DNA from: Burkholderia oklahomensis C6786 | GTDB taxonomy: Bacteria > Pseudomonadota > Gammaproteobacteria > Burkholderiales > Burkholderiaceae | Length of the DNA stretch: 64,000 nucleotides | Reading direction: 5' to 3' | Assembly (NCBI RefSeq): GCF_000959365.1 | Contig: NZ_CP009556.1 | Span: forward strand, 1,426,001 to 1,490,000 | In this document: piece after piece, positions 1 to 9,195 of the stretch | Numbering within the stretch: the first letter of the stretch is position 1 | How the letters are laid out: every line of letters starts with the position of its first letter | Notes under the pieces: model-generated | The model's database searches: none | Told to the model about the DNA's origin: nothing | The model's input: the letters and a program-made list of their open reading frames with translations, nothing else | Position numbers and translations under genes: made by a program

Positions 1-1
1 G

Positions 2-1672
2 GCCGAACAGTACAGCAACGGCGGACGGCGTCCGCTCGCCGGCGTGCTGATCAACCGCTGCCGCGGGGCGAACGCATCCGCGCTCGGCAAATTGACGAGC
101 CTCCATCTCGAACGATCGGCGCGCGAGGTGCCGATCCTCGCGGCGGTGCCGACCAATGTGCAGTTGACCGCGCCGCGCCTGATCGACGTCGCGGCCGGTC
201 TCGACCTGACCGTGTTCCGGTCCGGCGATATCGAAACGGCGCGCGTGGAAAACTTCGTGGTTGCCGCGCGCTCGCCGGAAAAGCTGATTCCTCATTTCAA
301 GAGCGGCACGCTCGTGGTCATGCCGGTGGATCGCTCCGACGCGATTCTCGCCGTGGCGTTCACCGCACTGCGCGGGATGCCGCTCGCGGGCCTGATCCTG
401 ACCTGCGGCGGCGAGCCGGATCCCGAAGCGATAAAGCTGCTCGAAGCGCCGCCGCTCGACCGCCTGCCGGTCCTGCTGTCGGACGAAGACACGTTCACGG
501 TTGCTTCGCGCCTGACGGGCCTGTCGAGCCACGTGTTCGCCGACGACGCCGTGCGCATGGAGCGCGTGCTCGATTTCATCGCGGGCAACGTCCATGTGGA
601 GCCACTCGTCGCGCGCCTGGACGCGCCGGTCGAAACGTTGATGCCGCCGCCCGTCTTCCGCCATCGCCTGGTCGGCAAGGCACGCTCGGCCGACCGCCGC
701 ATCGTGCTGCCTGAAGGCGACGAGCCGCGCACGATCCACGCCGCTGTGATTTGCGCGGAGAAGGGCATTGCCCGTCCGATGCTGCTCGGCGCGCCCGATA
801 CGATTCGCTCGGTCGCGGCTGGTCACGGCATTGAGCTGCCGAAGTCGGTCGAAATTCTCGATCCGGAAACGATCCGCGACGCCTATGTCGAGCCGATGGT
901 CGAGCTGCGTAAATCAAAGGGGCTCACCGCGCTGCAAGCCGCGAAGCAGCTCGAAGACACGGTTGTGCTCGGCACGATGATGCTGGCGCGAGGCGATGTC
1001 GACGGCCTCGTCTCGGGTGCTGTCCACACGACGGCCAACACGGTTCGTCCCGCGTTGCAGTTGATCAGGGCCGCGCCGGGTAACAGCGTCGTATCAAGCG
1101 TGTTCTTCATGCTGATGCCCGACCAGGTGCTCGTCTATGGCGACTGCGCGATCAACCCCGATCCGAGCGCGGAGGAACTCGCAGAAATCGCGATCCAGTC
1201 GGCCGACAGTGCGAAAGCCTTCGGTATCGATCCGCGCGTCGCGATGATCTCGTACTCGACGGGCTCGTCGGGCTCGGGCGACGACGTCGAGAAGGTGCGC
1301 GCGGCGACTGCGCTCGTGCGCGAACGCCGGCCCGATCTCGTCATTGACGGCCCGATGCAGTACGACGCTGCCACCGTGGAGGCCATCGGCAAGCAAAAGG
1401 CGCCAGGCAGCCCCGTCGCCGGCCGCGCCAACGTCTGCATCTTCCCGGATCTCAACACGGGCAACACGACCTACAAGGCGGTGCAACGCTCCGCGAACGT
1501 GGTCTCGGTCGGCCCGATGCTGCAGGGCCTGCGCAAGCCGGTCAACGACTTGTCGCGTGGTGCGCTCGTCGACGATATCGTCTACACGATCGCCTTGACC
1601 GCTATTCAGGCCGCTGCTGGCGGCGGGAATCCGAATCGCGCGGTACCGCCGGCTCCAGCCGTTGCCGCATAA
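2..1672 (+). CDS. pta: Phosphate acetyltransferase, long form (5' end outside window)
   Basis: The frame is open from base 2, so the gene starts upstream of the window. The visible 556 residues cover a DRTGG-like regulatory middle part and a C-terminal PTA_PTB catalytic domain, which begins near the segment VLPEGDEPRTIHAA. Family knowledge: the enzyme interconverts acetyl-CoA plus phosphate with acetyl-phosphate plus CoA in the cytoplasm. The catalytic part includes the conserved stretch MISYSTGSSGSGDD and the late motif FPDLNTGNTTYKAVQR. The stop is 4 bases before the next start, so it is probably co-transcribed with the formate/nitrite channel gene. The pairing suggests overflow or anaerobic carbon metabolism. 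Confidence 0.93.
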   Translation, partial: AEQYSNGGRRPLAGVLINRCRGANASALGKLTSLHLERSAREVPILAAVPTNVQLTAPRLIDVAAGLDLTVFRSGDIETARVENFVVAARSPEKLIPHFKSGTLVVMPVDRSDAILAVAFTALRGMPLAGLILTCGGEPDPEAIKLLEAPPLDRLPVLLSDEDTFTVASRLTGLSSHVFADDAVRMERVLDFIAGNVHVEPLVARLDAPVETLMPPPVFRHRLVGKARSADRRIVLPEGDEPRTIHAAVICAEKGIARPMLLGAPDTIRSVAAGHGIELPKSVEILDPETIRDAYVEPMVELRKSKGLTALQAAKQLEDTVVLGTMMLARGDVDGLVSGAVHTTANTVRPALQLIRAAPGNSVVSSVFFMLMPDQVLVYGDCAINPDPSAEELAEIAIQSADSAKAFGIDPRVAMISYSTGSSGSGDDVEKVRAATALVRERRPDLVIDGPMQYDAATVEAIGKQKAPGSPVAGRANVCIFPDLNTGNTTYKAVQRSANVVSVGPMLQGLRKPVNDLSRGALVDDIVYTIALTAIQAAAGGGNPNRAVPPAPAVAA

Positions 1673-1675
1673 CCA

Positions 1676-2605
1676 ATGAATGTCATGAAACCCGTCACCG
1701 AAGTTTCCACGAAGGCCGCCGGTTCAACCGGCGCGGCTTCCAGGCAAGCGGTCGAAGTGCCGCTGTTCGATGCGCTCATGCCGCCCGCCATCGCGCGCGC
1801 CGCTGAAGACCTCGGCGTCAAGAAAGCTCACTACGACACCGCGACGCTCTTCGTGCTCGCCATTCTCGGCGGCGCGTTCATCTCATTCGGAGGCTTCTTC
1901 GCGATCGTTGCGATGTCGGACGCCGCCGGGCATATGTCGTTCGGCGTGACGCGCCTGATCGGCGGCATCGTGTTCTCGCTCGGCCTCGTGCTGATCATCT
2001 GCGGTGGCGCGCAGCTCTTCACGGGCGATTGCCTGATGGTGATGGCGTGGGCGAGCAAGCGTCTGCGGTTTCGCGAGCTGATCCGCGTGTGGGTGACGGT
2101 GTGGATCGGCAATGGCGTCGGCGCGGTGGCGACCGCTCTGATTCTGTTCCTGGCGGGTGCCTACAAGATCGGTCACGGCGCGTTCGGCGCGGTCGCGCTC
2201 TCGTTCGCGTTGGCCAAGGCGAGCGACGCGCCGATGGAAGCGTTCTTCCTCGCGATTCTCTGCAACGTAATGGTCTGCCTCGCGGTTTGGCTTTCACTGT
2301 CGGCGCGCTCGTTTACCGACAAGATGCTCTCCATCATGTTCCCGGTCGCGTTCTTTGTTGCCGCAGGCTTCGAACACTGTATCGCCGATATGTTCTTCGT
2401 GCCATTCGGCCTGATGATCGAGCAATGGGCACCGCAGTCGTTTTGGCTCGATCTAGGTCACGGAACCATCACGATTGAACCATTGATTCCGGTTCAGCAC
2501 TTCCTAGGCAATCTCGCGGTGATCACCGCGGGAAACTGGATCGGTGGGGCGCTCTTGGTGGGCGCAGTTTACTGGTTCGTGTTCCGCTTCAGGCGCTCGC
2601 ACTGA
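1676..2605 (+). CDS. Formate/nitrite transporter family (FocA/NirC-like) channel
   Basis: 309 residues with about 50 N-terminal hydrophilic residues, then six hydrophobic segments typical of the FNT family. The segment LIICGGAQLFTGDCLMVM matches the conserved FNT loop between membrane helices. FNT proteins are pentameric inner-membrane channels for formate, nitrite or related monovalent acids. The start ATG at 1676 is 4 bases after the pta stop; an ATG at 1685 is an alternative. Substrate cannot be told from sequence. The link to pta favours formate or acetate-type overflow products. Confidence 0.85.
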   Translation: MNVMKPVTEVSTKAAGSTGAASRQAVEVPLFDALMPPAIARAAEDLGVKKAHYDTATLFVLAILGGAFISFGGFFAIVAMSDAAGHMSFGVTRLIGGIVFSLGLVLIICGGAQLFTGDCLMVMAWASKRLRFRELIRVWVTVWIGNGVGAVATALILFLAGAYKIGHGAFGAVALSFALAKASDAPMEAFFLAILCNVMVCLAVWLSLSARSFTDKMLSIMFPVAFFVAAGFEHCIADMFFVPFGLMIEQWAPQSFWLDLGHGTITIEPLIPVQHFLGNLAVITAGNWIGGALLVGAVYWFVFRFRRSH

Positions 2606-2750
2606 TATCGCGAGGCTTCTCGGCGGCGGCGACTGAGCGTCCGGGCGATGCGCTGTCGGGGGCGTTCGTTTGAGCAGGCGAAGGCTGCCTCTGCCTCGAT
2701 TCCACGTACAGCAAGAAGTTTGATAACTTTTTGACTGTATGGAGAAGCGG

Positions 2751-3074
2751 ATGGCAGAAAAAGTGGTGCCGAGAAGGCAACGCACATAGGAATTCAAGCA
2801 AGAGGCCGTGCGCTTGTCGGAGAACGTTGGCCAGCATGAAACCACTCGTAGGCTGGGCGTGCCGGTGGCGACGCTGGGAAATGGGTGCCGTGTTCAGCGC
2901 AAAGGCAATGCGAAAGCGACAACGGGCGCGGCCAGTGCGCCGAGCACGGGTCGTCGACCGATCCGTGAACCGGAAGCGGAGAACAGCCGGCTGCGCAAGG
3001 AGCTCGCCAGTGCGAAGCTCGATATCGAGATATTTCAAAAAGCGACGGCATGCTTCGCGAAAGGGGCGCGGTGA
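2751..3074 (+). pseudogene. IS3-family transposase OrfA remnant, nonsense-mutated
   Basis: From the ATG at 2751 the frame reads MAEKVVPRRQRT and then hits TAG at 2787-2789. It then continues as a typical IS3 OrfA helix-turn-helix protein (RLGVPVATLGN) and leucine-zipper-like tail (ENSRLRKELASAKLDIEIFQKA). The premature stop early in the reading frame makes it a pseudogene. It is followed by an OrfB remnant in another frame, which is the normal IS3 arrangement. Confidence 0.75.
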
Positions 3075-3319
3075 GGTGCGCATGGATCGACGAACACCGC
3101 GACCAGTACAGCATCACCCGGCTATGCCAGATTCTGGGCGTTTCGCGTAGTGGATATTGCCAGTGGCGGGCTCGCTCGCCCAGCGTCAGAGCGCAGGCCA
3201 ACGAGGCGCCGGACATCGAAGTGGCGGCCATCTACCGGGCGAGTCGCGGCAGCGATGGCCGTCCGCGCATCGTGCGGCAGTTGCGAGCTCAAAGCCGTCT
3301 TCGTGCGACACGATTCTGA
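3050..3319 (+). pseudogene. IS3-family transposase OrfB, N-terminal fragment
   Basis: The frame resembles the N-terminal region of IS3 OrfB (WIDEHRDQYSITRLCQILGVSRSGYCQWR). It ends after about 85 residues, before any DDE catalytic motif. The fragment overlaps the end of the OrfA remnant by 25 bases, as in functional IS3 elements. The 3' two-thirds of the transposase gene is missing, replaced by a different IS3 fragment on the opposite strand starting near 3338. Confidence 0.72.
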
Positions 3320-3337
3320 ATTGACCAGCCCCAATAA

Positions 3338-3610
3338 TCAGGCTTGTTCAAGTGCATCCAGAACGAAGTCCGTGGTCATCGATGAACTAACACGCCAGCC
3401 GACAATGCGCCGAGCGAACACATCGATCACAAATGCGACATAGAGCCAGCCCTGCCACGGCTCGACGGTGCAACGTGCCACCGCAATACGCTCCCGGTTC
3501 AACTGCTTCCGCACTTTGTCCGCGCCATAAACCTGCATGTTGCCCGCATCACGCTTACGCTGTGCCGGCGTCGCGAAGTCCCGTATCGCCGAGCGCAGAG
3601 CGATCGTCAA
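3338..3610 (-). pseudogene. IS3-family transposase OrfB fragment with internal deletion
   Basis: Leftward fragment of about 90 residues. It contains YGADKVRKQLNRERIAVARCTVE fused directly to WQGWLYVAFVIDVFARRIVGW and then SSMTTDFVLDALEQA. In intact IS3 OrfB proteins these two blocks are separated by dozens of residues, so an internal deletion is inferred. The C-terminal DDE end is absent. It faces the unrelated IS3 remnant on its left, so the two fragments meet tail to tail. Confidence 0.7.
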
Positions 3611-3927
3611 CCGGGATAGCCCCCATTTTAGACGCTGACGTCGCTTGGATGAACATTGGGATGCTGCCGGACAATCCGGTGTCGTTCGAGCGCGCGGGAA
3701 CAGGGCTAACAGGCATGCCGCCGTTCAGGTGCTCCATGTCGCCAGGTTGAAGGTAGGCAACAATGAAATACGACATGGTTGTTTCAGTCACAGTGGACGG
3801 ACCCACCCGCGGATTTTCCGGCCCATCAAGGCGTGACGGTCAAGCAAAGGCAGGCGTAGTACGATCGCAGGGCCGGAATGCACGAATCGAGCATGTGCAC
3901 TTCAGCGGAATGCGCCAGCCTACATTC
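3611..3927. other. Gap with no supported gene
   Basis: This stretch between the IS3 fragment and the LuxR-type regulator contains only a weak leftward open frame (start 3776, reading MSYFIVAYLQPGDMEHLNG) that runs into the IS remnant and has no convincing ribosome binding site. It could be the 5' end of a gene cut by the IS, but it matches no family I recognise. Confidence 0.4.
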
Positions 3928-4590
3928 TCAACGAACTCGTATCGGGGTGCTGAATTTGTAGGACCAGTGAATGACGTCCGCGACATTGTGTGCGCCAAGC
4001 TTTTGCATCAGGCGCTGCCGGTAGCAGTCGACGGTTCTCGGACTGATGTTCAGCAGCGACGCAATCTCGCGCCTTCGCGCACCGTCGATGATCAGCTCCA
4101 GCACTTGTTTTTCTCGCCGCGTCAACTCGTCTGCGAATCCCGACGGCGCTCGGCTGTCGAGGATCGAAGAGATTTTCGCCTCGTCGAGAGAAGGGTCGAT
4201 ATAGATGCTGCCCGACAGCGCGCGCTCGACGGCGCGCACCATATCATCCGGTTGGCACCATTTCAACACGTAGCCCGACGCGCCATGGCGGATCGCATCT
4301 GCCGCGCGCGCTTCCGATTTCAGCGCGGTGAAGACGACGAATTTGACGTCCGGCAGTTCTCCCAAAATCCGCCTCATCTCTATCAGTGGGGCCGCTCCTG
4401 GCAGCATCAGGTCCATCAGCACGAGATCCGGCTTGGCGAGGCGGCAGCTATTGCCCGCCTTGGCCATATCCGATGTGCCGAGGACGTCAATGTTGGCAAA
4501 CGCATTTCGGAGCACGATCTCGATGCCGTCTCGGGTAATCGGATGACTGTCCACGATGAGGGCTCTTTCACACTTTCTATTCACGACCAT
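3928..4590 (-). CDS. NarL/FixJ (LuxR-type) two-component response regulator
   Basis: 220 residues. The N-terminal receiver domain has the acidic pocket near residue 14 and phospho-acceptor Asp60 in DLVLMDLMLP. The C-terminal LuxR helix-turn-helix reads LTRREKQVLELIIDGARRRE, followed by ISPRTVDCYRQRLMQKLGA. The start at 4590 (MVVNRKCERALIVDSHP) was chosen because it places the receiver at the usual distance; an upstream ATG at 4644 would add 18 residues. No cognate sensor kinase is adjacent. It lies between IS debris and an NRPS remnant, so it may be an orphan regulator or a survivor of a larger cluster. Target genes unknown. Confidence 0.85.
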   Translation of the reverse strand: MVVNRKCERALIVDSHPITRDGIEIVLRNAFANIDVLGTSDMAKAGNSCRLAKPDLVLMDLMLPGAAPLIEMRRILGELPDVKFVVFTALKSEARAADAIRHGASGYVLKWCQPDDMVRAVERALSGSIYIDPSLDEAKISSILDSRAPSGFADELTRREKQVLELIIDGARRREIASLLNISPRTVDCYRQRLMQKLGAHNVADVIHWSYKFSTPIRVR

Positions 4591-4892
4591 ATTGAAATCC
4601 TGTAACTTCCGCAATCGAATCCTGTCACACGGATGCGCGTGCACCTCGCCACAACGCGACGCTCGATAGCGATTAAACGTTTACATCCCATCTCGGTTGG
4701 TCTGTCGACGGGATAAAGCACCACGCCCGCGCTTCCGGTGTCGAAATACAAGGTGCTGATGGGATACCTTTGGCATATTTCATCTCCGTTGCTCTGGAAG
4801 ATCGCGGTCAGACTTTCTGCGCGGGGTGCGCGGTGCTTCGGTGCCTGGGCAATACGTCTAGGTACCGACTTGGACGGGCGAAGAGTATTTGA
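4591..4892. other. Intergenic gap, no gene seen
   Basis: About 300 bases upstream of the response regulator with lower GC than the chromosome backbone. It should carry the promoter of the leftward regulator. No coding frame, RNA gene or clear repeat could be supported here. Confidence 0.3.
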
Positions 4893-5882
4893 TCAGCATG
4901 GCCACTCCCGCGCCGTTTCAAAATCCTGGCCGTCGCTACAGACTACGAACAGTTTCAACTCGAAAGACTGCGCCCGCTTTCAAAAATTCGCTGGCGCCCG
5001 GTCGGGATGCCCCTTCCTTTCGTGCAGGATCAAGATATCGGGCATCTTGCGGTTCGAGATCGTCAATTGTTTGCGACACCCAGGTGCATGCCAATCGCTC
5101 CTTCCAGCGTGTCAAACATTTCGGGATTCCGATCCATTTTTCAGCATCCTCTACGCATCACATTTCGTTTCGAGATCTTCGCGTCGCTCCGCTTCCCGTT
5201 GATGATGCCATGTGGGCGAGATCGGCCAGAATTATTTTCGTTTCAAGGTGGCCAGTTCGAATTTTCAATTGAAGCGCACAAAACGGGTATTGATGAATTC
5301 TGTCGTGCATATTCGTGTACGTCCAACTATCTCTTGTTGGCTGCCTTTTTTGTACTTTTCGAGAGGAAAACAGGTCAGCGCGATGTCTGCATTAGATCAC
5401 CGATTGCGAATAGGAAAAATTCAAACAGGGAGGCTATTATCGGATATTTCGTCCAGCCAGGCGCGTATCGAATCGTGCTAAACAAGAAGATGAGATATAT
5501 CGATGTGGTGAGGTGTTTGAGTAAGTCGAGTCTGGATGTGTCGGCGAACGCTGAACTGCCGCCCCAGTTTTTCGAAGCATGCGCTGGCGTGGACGTCGGC
5601 AGGAGCTACGTATCGCCATTTCAGATTCATTTCAATTATCAGCCATTTTCTCCAGATTTACTCAAATTCGACGACGTCGCCGTCATAAAAGAAAGTGTAC
5701 CGTTGCAGGGCGTGAAAACGGATCTGACACTTTCTATTTGTGAAGGTGAGAATGCGCTCTCTGGTGTCTTTGGTTACTATGCTGGAATTTTTTGTGGGGA
5801 AGATGTAAGGATCCTGGCTTTCGATTATTTGAATATAATTGAAGAGATAATTTCCGACCCGGAAAAAATGGCGGTTGAATGA
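4893..5882 (+). pseudogene. NRPS condensation-domain remnant (C-terminal half)
   Basis: The frame is open from 4893 to the stop at 5882; the first ATG is at 5007. From about 5200 the translation follows the second half of an NRPS condensation domain. The sequence DRPELFSFQGGQFEFSI is followed by SNYLLLAAFFVLFERKTGQRDVCI, then SPIANR and IIGYFVQ, which correspond to the usual 'VGTPVANR...IGFFVN' region. The catalytic HHxxxDG motif, normally N-terminal of this region, is not present, and no adenylation or carrier domain follows. The DNA is AT-richer than the flanks. It is best read as the decayed 3' end of an NRPS or free-standing condensation gene. The part before 5140 is not recognisable. Confidence 0.6.
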
Positions 5883-5925
5883 AGTTCTAGTGGCACATAT
5901 AAGAGCGTGTAATTCTCGATAATGG

Positions 5926-6734
5926 TTAAGCCATCTGTAGGCTACGTGTCAGTCTAGGTCTTTGGGAGCTATGTCCTTTGTCAATCGGTAGAGCTGACTT
6001 GGGTTGGTAAGTGGTGCGGTCGCGCAGCAAGGCGAACAGGATGCCGCAGCGTCGTCGCGCCAGTACGATGAGTGCTTGGTTATGGCGCTTATCTTGCTGG
6101 ATCTTGGGCGAGTAATAGACCCGTGAAACCGGATCTCGTAAGGCAGTGAAGGCAGAGAGGAAAGGCGCGCTTGATGCCGCGTCTGGATGGGGACGCGCCT
6201 CAGATAGACGAGCCTGAGCGTCGAGTGAACGAGGCAAGGCCGGCGTAGGCCGTCGGGTGTACAGCCGAAGCGAAGGCCAGTGGGCGGCTTCGGTCAGGAG
6301 TATGGTGGCGGTCCTGACGCCAACTGCCGGCATGCTGGTCTGGACCAGCCAACGAGGGGAGCAGTACCAGTCGCTCCACGTCCGATCTCGAAGCGGCGCT
6401 ATGCAAGGTCGCAAGCTGTTGGACTAAGCGGGGCATGACGATGGTAGCTGCCTGCATGCCGGGCGCGATCGCGGTTTGTTCGCTCAGTGCCTGAATGGAT
6501 CTGCGTAAGCAGGCCGTGAAAGTGGTTGCTGGTTTGAGTGACCTGAGCGGCGAGGTCGTCTTCGACGCTGCAGAGCATCGCGAGCGCCGCGAGTTGCTCG
6601 TCGGCTAATCGAAGTGATCGCAGGATATCCGGCGTCTCGGGCATCGGTCTTGATGTCGCCGGCGCGCAGATTAGCGATGCGGCGTCTGGCCAGTCGAGGC
6701 AGATAGGCGACGAGTATACCTTCGGCGCGGGCAA
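5926..6734 (-). pseudogene. IS110-family transposase remnant, frameshifted
   Basis: Leftward. In successive frames it contains IS110 pieces: LRSLRLADEQLAALAMLC with AAQVTQTSNHFHGLLTQIH, then the Transposase_20 region MPAVGVRTATILLTE, then YAGLASFTRRSGSSI. The C-terminal part follows, FLSAFTALRDPVSRVYY with KRHNQALIVLARRRCGILFALLRD. At least three frame changes are needed to join these. The N-terminal RuvC-like DEDD part is missing. Nonfunctional. Confidence 0.75.
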
Positions 6735-6794
6735 CGGCTACAGGGAGTGCACCGATGGTCGATTGCTGACCGACGACGAACGGCGAGGCTCACG

Positions 6795-6830
6795 AACGGC
6801 TCAGCGGCCGCGCTGAGGGCCGTTTTTTTT
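6795..6830 (+). terminator. Rho-independent terminator, rightward
   Basis: A GC-rich hairpin (ACGGCTCAGCGG paired with CGCTGAGGGCCGT, with one bulged base) is followed directly by a run of eight T. It would stop rightward transcription coming from the NRPS/IS110 remnants before the efflux pump gene. Confidence 0.7.
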
Positions 6831-7144
6831 AAACATTGTGCACGCGCTTAGATGAATTGAATTGTTCTATACAGTCTTCCTAGTATTGTCATTTTCTGAT
6901 CGGCGAGAAGAGATATGTTCGGCGCGGGTTTGTAGCCGGCGAAAATGGTGTCGCGAGTATGATCGGCAAACGCTTCGGTGGTAGTATTGGCAAGTACACG
7001 TCAGTGTGGGGGGGGTCGTTGATGTTAGCGCCGCAGAGACGAGACGGTACCGGCCAAACGCAATCGGGAGGTGTTTTTAACCAACGATGGATTTGAGATT
7101 ATTATTTAAATCGATATCTCCAGTAAGAACTGGATGATTGGGGC
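6831..7144. other. AT-rich leader of the efflux gene
   Basis: About 310 bases without a gene. The stretch just before 7145 is AT-rich (TTATTTAAATCGATA near 7100) and probably contains the promoter of the MFS gene. No named operator was recognised. Confidence 0.35.
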
Positions 7145-8353
7145 ATGGTTATGAATGTTCGCGTGATCTCGAGTGGCTCGTTTAATCTAGGGTGGTTGAT
7201 TCTTATTGGTCTCGTGACAGCGCTAGGCCCAATATCGACCGATATGTACCTCCCAGGATTTCCTGCTATTTCCATCGAGTTCGGCGTGCCGCATAGGCTC
7301 GTTCAGTACACCGTGACGGCCTTCTTGACCGGCGTGATCATCGGTCAATTGCTGCATGGGCCAGTAAGCGACCGGGTCGGAAGGAAAATTCCCCTGTGCA
7401 CGGGTATTCTCCTTTATATCGTTGCCTCTATTGGATGCGGGCTGGCACAAAACATATGGATGCTAATTGCATGGCGATTCGTACAAGGCGTAGGGGGTTG
7501 TGCTGGAATCGTGATCGGGCGTGCGATGGTGCGGGACCGCTTCGGACCCAATGGGTCGGCCAGGGCATTCTCGTTGATGGTTACGGTCGTCGCCGTGGCA
7601 CCGATGATTGCGCCGTTGATTGGTGGGTGGATGGCGGGGGCGGGCTGGCGAGTTATATTCGCTATCTTGGCTTTGTTTGCGAGTCTGCTTTTGATTGGGG
7701 TCTTTTTTACAATCAATGAAACGCTCCCGGCAGAACGCAGAGTTCGTGAAGATAATTTATCTATTTTTGGGCAGTATCGAGCACTATTGAGTTGTTCTCA
7801 ATTGCTCGCATATACTGTCGTGTCCGGATTGATGCAGTCGGCACTATTCGCCTACGTCGTCAGTGCACCATTTGTTCTGATGGAGGTGTATGGCATTCCC
7901 GCGCAATACTTCGGAATGGTTTTTTTTGCTAATACTGCTGGTCTTATATTTGCCTCCCAGGTCAATGCGGCGATTGTTGAGCGATTTCCACCAGATCGGA
8001 TACTCGGCGTTGCGCTGTTGTGTCCCGCAGTGTTGTCGATCATGCTGATCACGGCTCTTTACTTTGGATTTTCGTCGCTATTTGCAGTGCTCGCCGTGCT
8101 GTTCGGATTTCTCGTAGGACACGGTTTCATTAGCCCTAACGCTTCCGCGTTAGGGCTAATGAAACATGGGAAGCACGCCGGAACGGCGTCTGCGGTCATG
8201 GGCGCTGTTCAAAACGGCTTGGGCGTCGCGACGATATTCATGACGAGCCTCTTTAAGATCACTTCCGCGCTTCCTTTAGCGCTGGTAATGGGAAGTTGCA
8301 GTATTCTGGCGATCGCCTGTCATCGGCTGATTGCGCGCCCGGCACTGAAGTAA
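7145..8353 (+). CDS. Bcr/CflA-type MFS drug efflux transporter
   Basis: 402 residues with twelve predicted membrane segments. The start of the first transmembrane block carries GPISTDMYLPGFPAI, the hallmark of the Bcr/CflA (DHA1) drug:proton antiporters. The loop 2-3 motif is GPVSDRVGRKIPL. Family members export bicyclomycin, chloramphenicol or other small molecules across the inner membrane. The start at 7145 is followed by an in-frame ATG at 7151. Its neighbours are an NRPS remnant and a second aspS fragment, so it may have exported the product of a lost biosynthetic cluster. GC is lower than the chromosomal backbone, which suggests transfer. A perfect 19-bp inverted repeat lies inside the gene at 8124-8165. 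Confidence 0.88.
   Translation: MVMNVRVISSGSFNLGWLILIGLVTALGPISTDMYLPGFPAISIEFGVPHRLVQYTVTAFLTGVIIGQLLHGPVSDRVGRKIPLCTGILLYIVASIGCGLAQNIWMLIAWRFVQGVGGCAGIVIGRAMVRDRFGPNGSARAFSLMVTVVAVAPMIAPLIGGWMAGAGWRVIFAILALFASLLLIGVFFTINETLPAERRVREDNLSIFGQYRALLSCSQLLAYTVVSGLMQSALFAYVVSAPFVLMEVYGIPAQYFGMVFFANTAGLIFASQVNAAIVERFPPDRILGVALLCPAVLSIMLITALYFGFSSLFAVLAVLFGFLVGHGFISPNASALGLMKHGKHAGTASAVMGAVQNGLGVATIFMTSLFKITSALPLALVMGSCSILAIACHRLIARPALK
8124..8165. repeat. Perfect 19-bp inverted repeat with TTCC loop inside coding sequence
   Basis: The arm GTTTCATTAGCCCTAACGC at 8124-8142 is repeated exactly in reverse complement at 8147-8165, with a 4-base loop TTCC. It encodes the normal-looking transporter segment GFISPNASALGLMKH, so it does not break the protein. 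The RNA would form a very stable hairpin in mid-message. Confidence 0.9.
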
Positions 8354-8400
8354 GCACGATTCTGGAGGAGCGTGAGCGGGCCGCTCGCACAAGGCTGATA

Positions 8401-9195
8401 TTAGTCACGACCGACTGGCGACGGCGGCACGATCTGGATGTGAAGATCCGTCAGTTGTCTGGCGGCCACGGTGCTAGGAGCACCCATCATGAGATCCTCG
8501 CCCTGTTGGTTCATTGGGAACATGACGACGTCCCGCAGGTTGCTGGCACCCGCCAACAGCATCACTATGCGGTCGATGCCCGGAGCAATACCGCCGTGCG
8601 GAGGCGCACCGAACTGCAGCGCGCGTAACATGCCACCGAACTTGTCCTCAAGATCGGCAGGCCGGTAGCCGGCGATTTCAAAAGCCTTGTACATGATCTC
8701 CGGGACGTGGTTTCTAACTGCTCCTGACGACAACTCGATGCCATTACAGACAATGTCGTACTGATAGGCTTTTAGCGCGAGTTGCTGCTCGACGGTGACG
8801 GCGGCTTCAAGAGCTTCGAACCCACCTTGAGGAAGCGAGAATGGATTGTGGCAAAAATCGATGCGCTGTTCCTTCTCAGCCCATTCATACATTGGAAAGT
8901 CGGTGATCCAGCAGAACTCGAAGCGTTGCTTAGCGATTAAGTCCAACTTCGTTGCCAGATGTTGGCGCAGTTCGCCTGCGAATTTGTAAAAATCGCGAGG
9001 TACGCCTGCGATAAAGAACAGACTGTCGCCCGTTACACTCTCCAACTCTGAGGCAATGCTTGAAATGGTGTCGCTGGACAACGCTTTGGCTATCGGCCCA
9101 GAGAATCCGGAGGGTCCGTCGATAACATATGCTACACCGGGTTTGCCCTGTTCGCGCGCCCATTGGTTGACCTGCTCGCAGAGCGTGAGCGCGCG
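8401..9195 (-). pseudogene. aspS: Truncated second aspartyl-tRNA synthetase gene (3' part)
   Basis: Leftward frame, open from about 9195 down to TAA at 8401. It encodes the C-terminal part of a class II AspRS: the end of the GAD insertion domain, then TDFPMYEWAEKE, HNPFSLPQGG and DIVCNGIELSSGAVRNH. Motif 3 follows (GAPPHGGIAPGIDRIVMLLAG), then the tail FPMNQQGEDLMMGAPS. The features IVCNG...SGAVRNH and NQQGEDLMMGAPS fit alphaproteobacterial-type AspRS. They differ from the usual Burkholderia chromosomal enzyme as I recall it. The anticodon-binding domain and motifs 1 and 2 are missing. The 5' end is cut where an IS701-like fragment begins, near 9190. It is convergent with the efflux gene, 47 bases away. 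Confidence 0.85.

Noticed and set aside
3555..3806. Short leftward frame resembling a peptide precursor (MSYFIVAYLQPGDMEH)
   Set aside because: No RBS, it runs into IS sequence, and no processing enzyme genes are nearby. It was noted only in the gap entry.
8401..9195. Possibility that the aspS fragment is a functional gene
   Set aside because: The anticodon-binding domain and class II motifs 1 and 2 are missing, so it cannot charge tRNA on its own.
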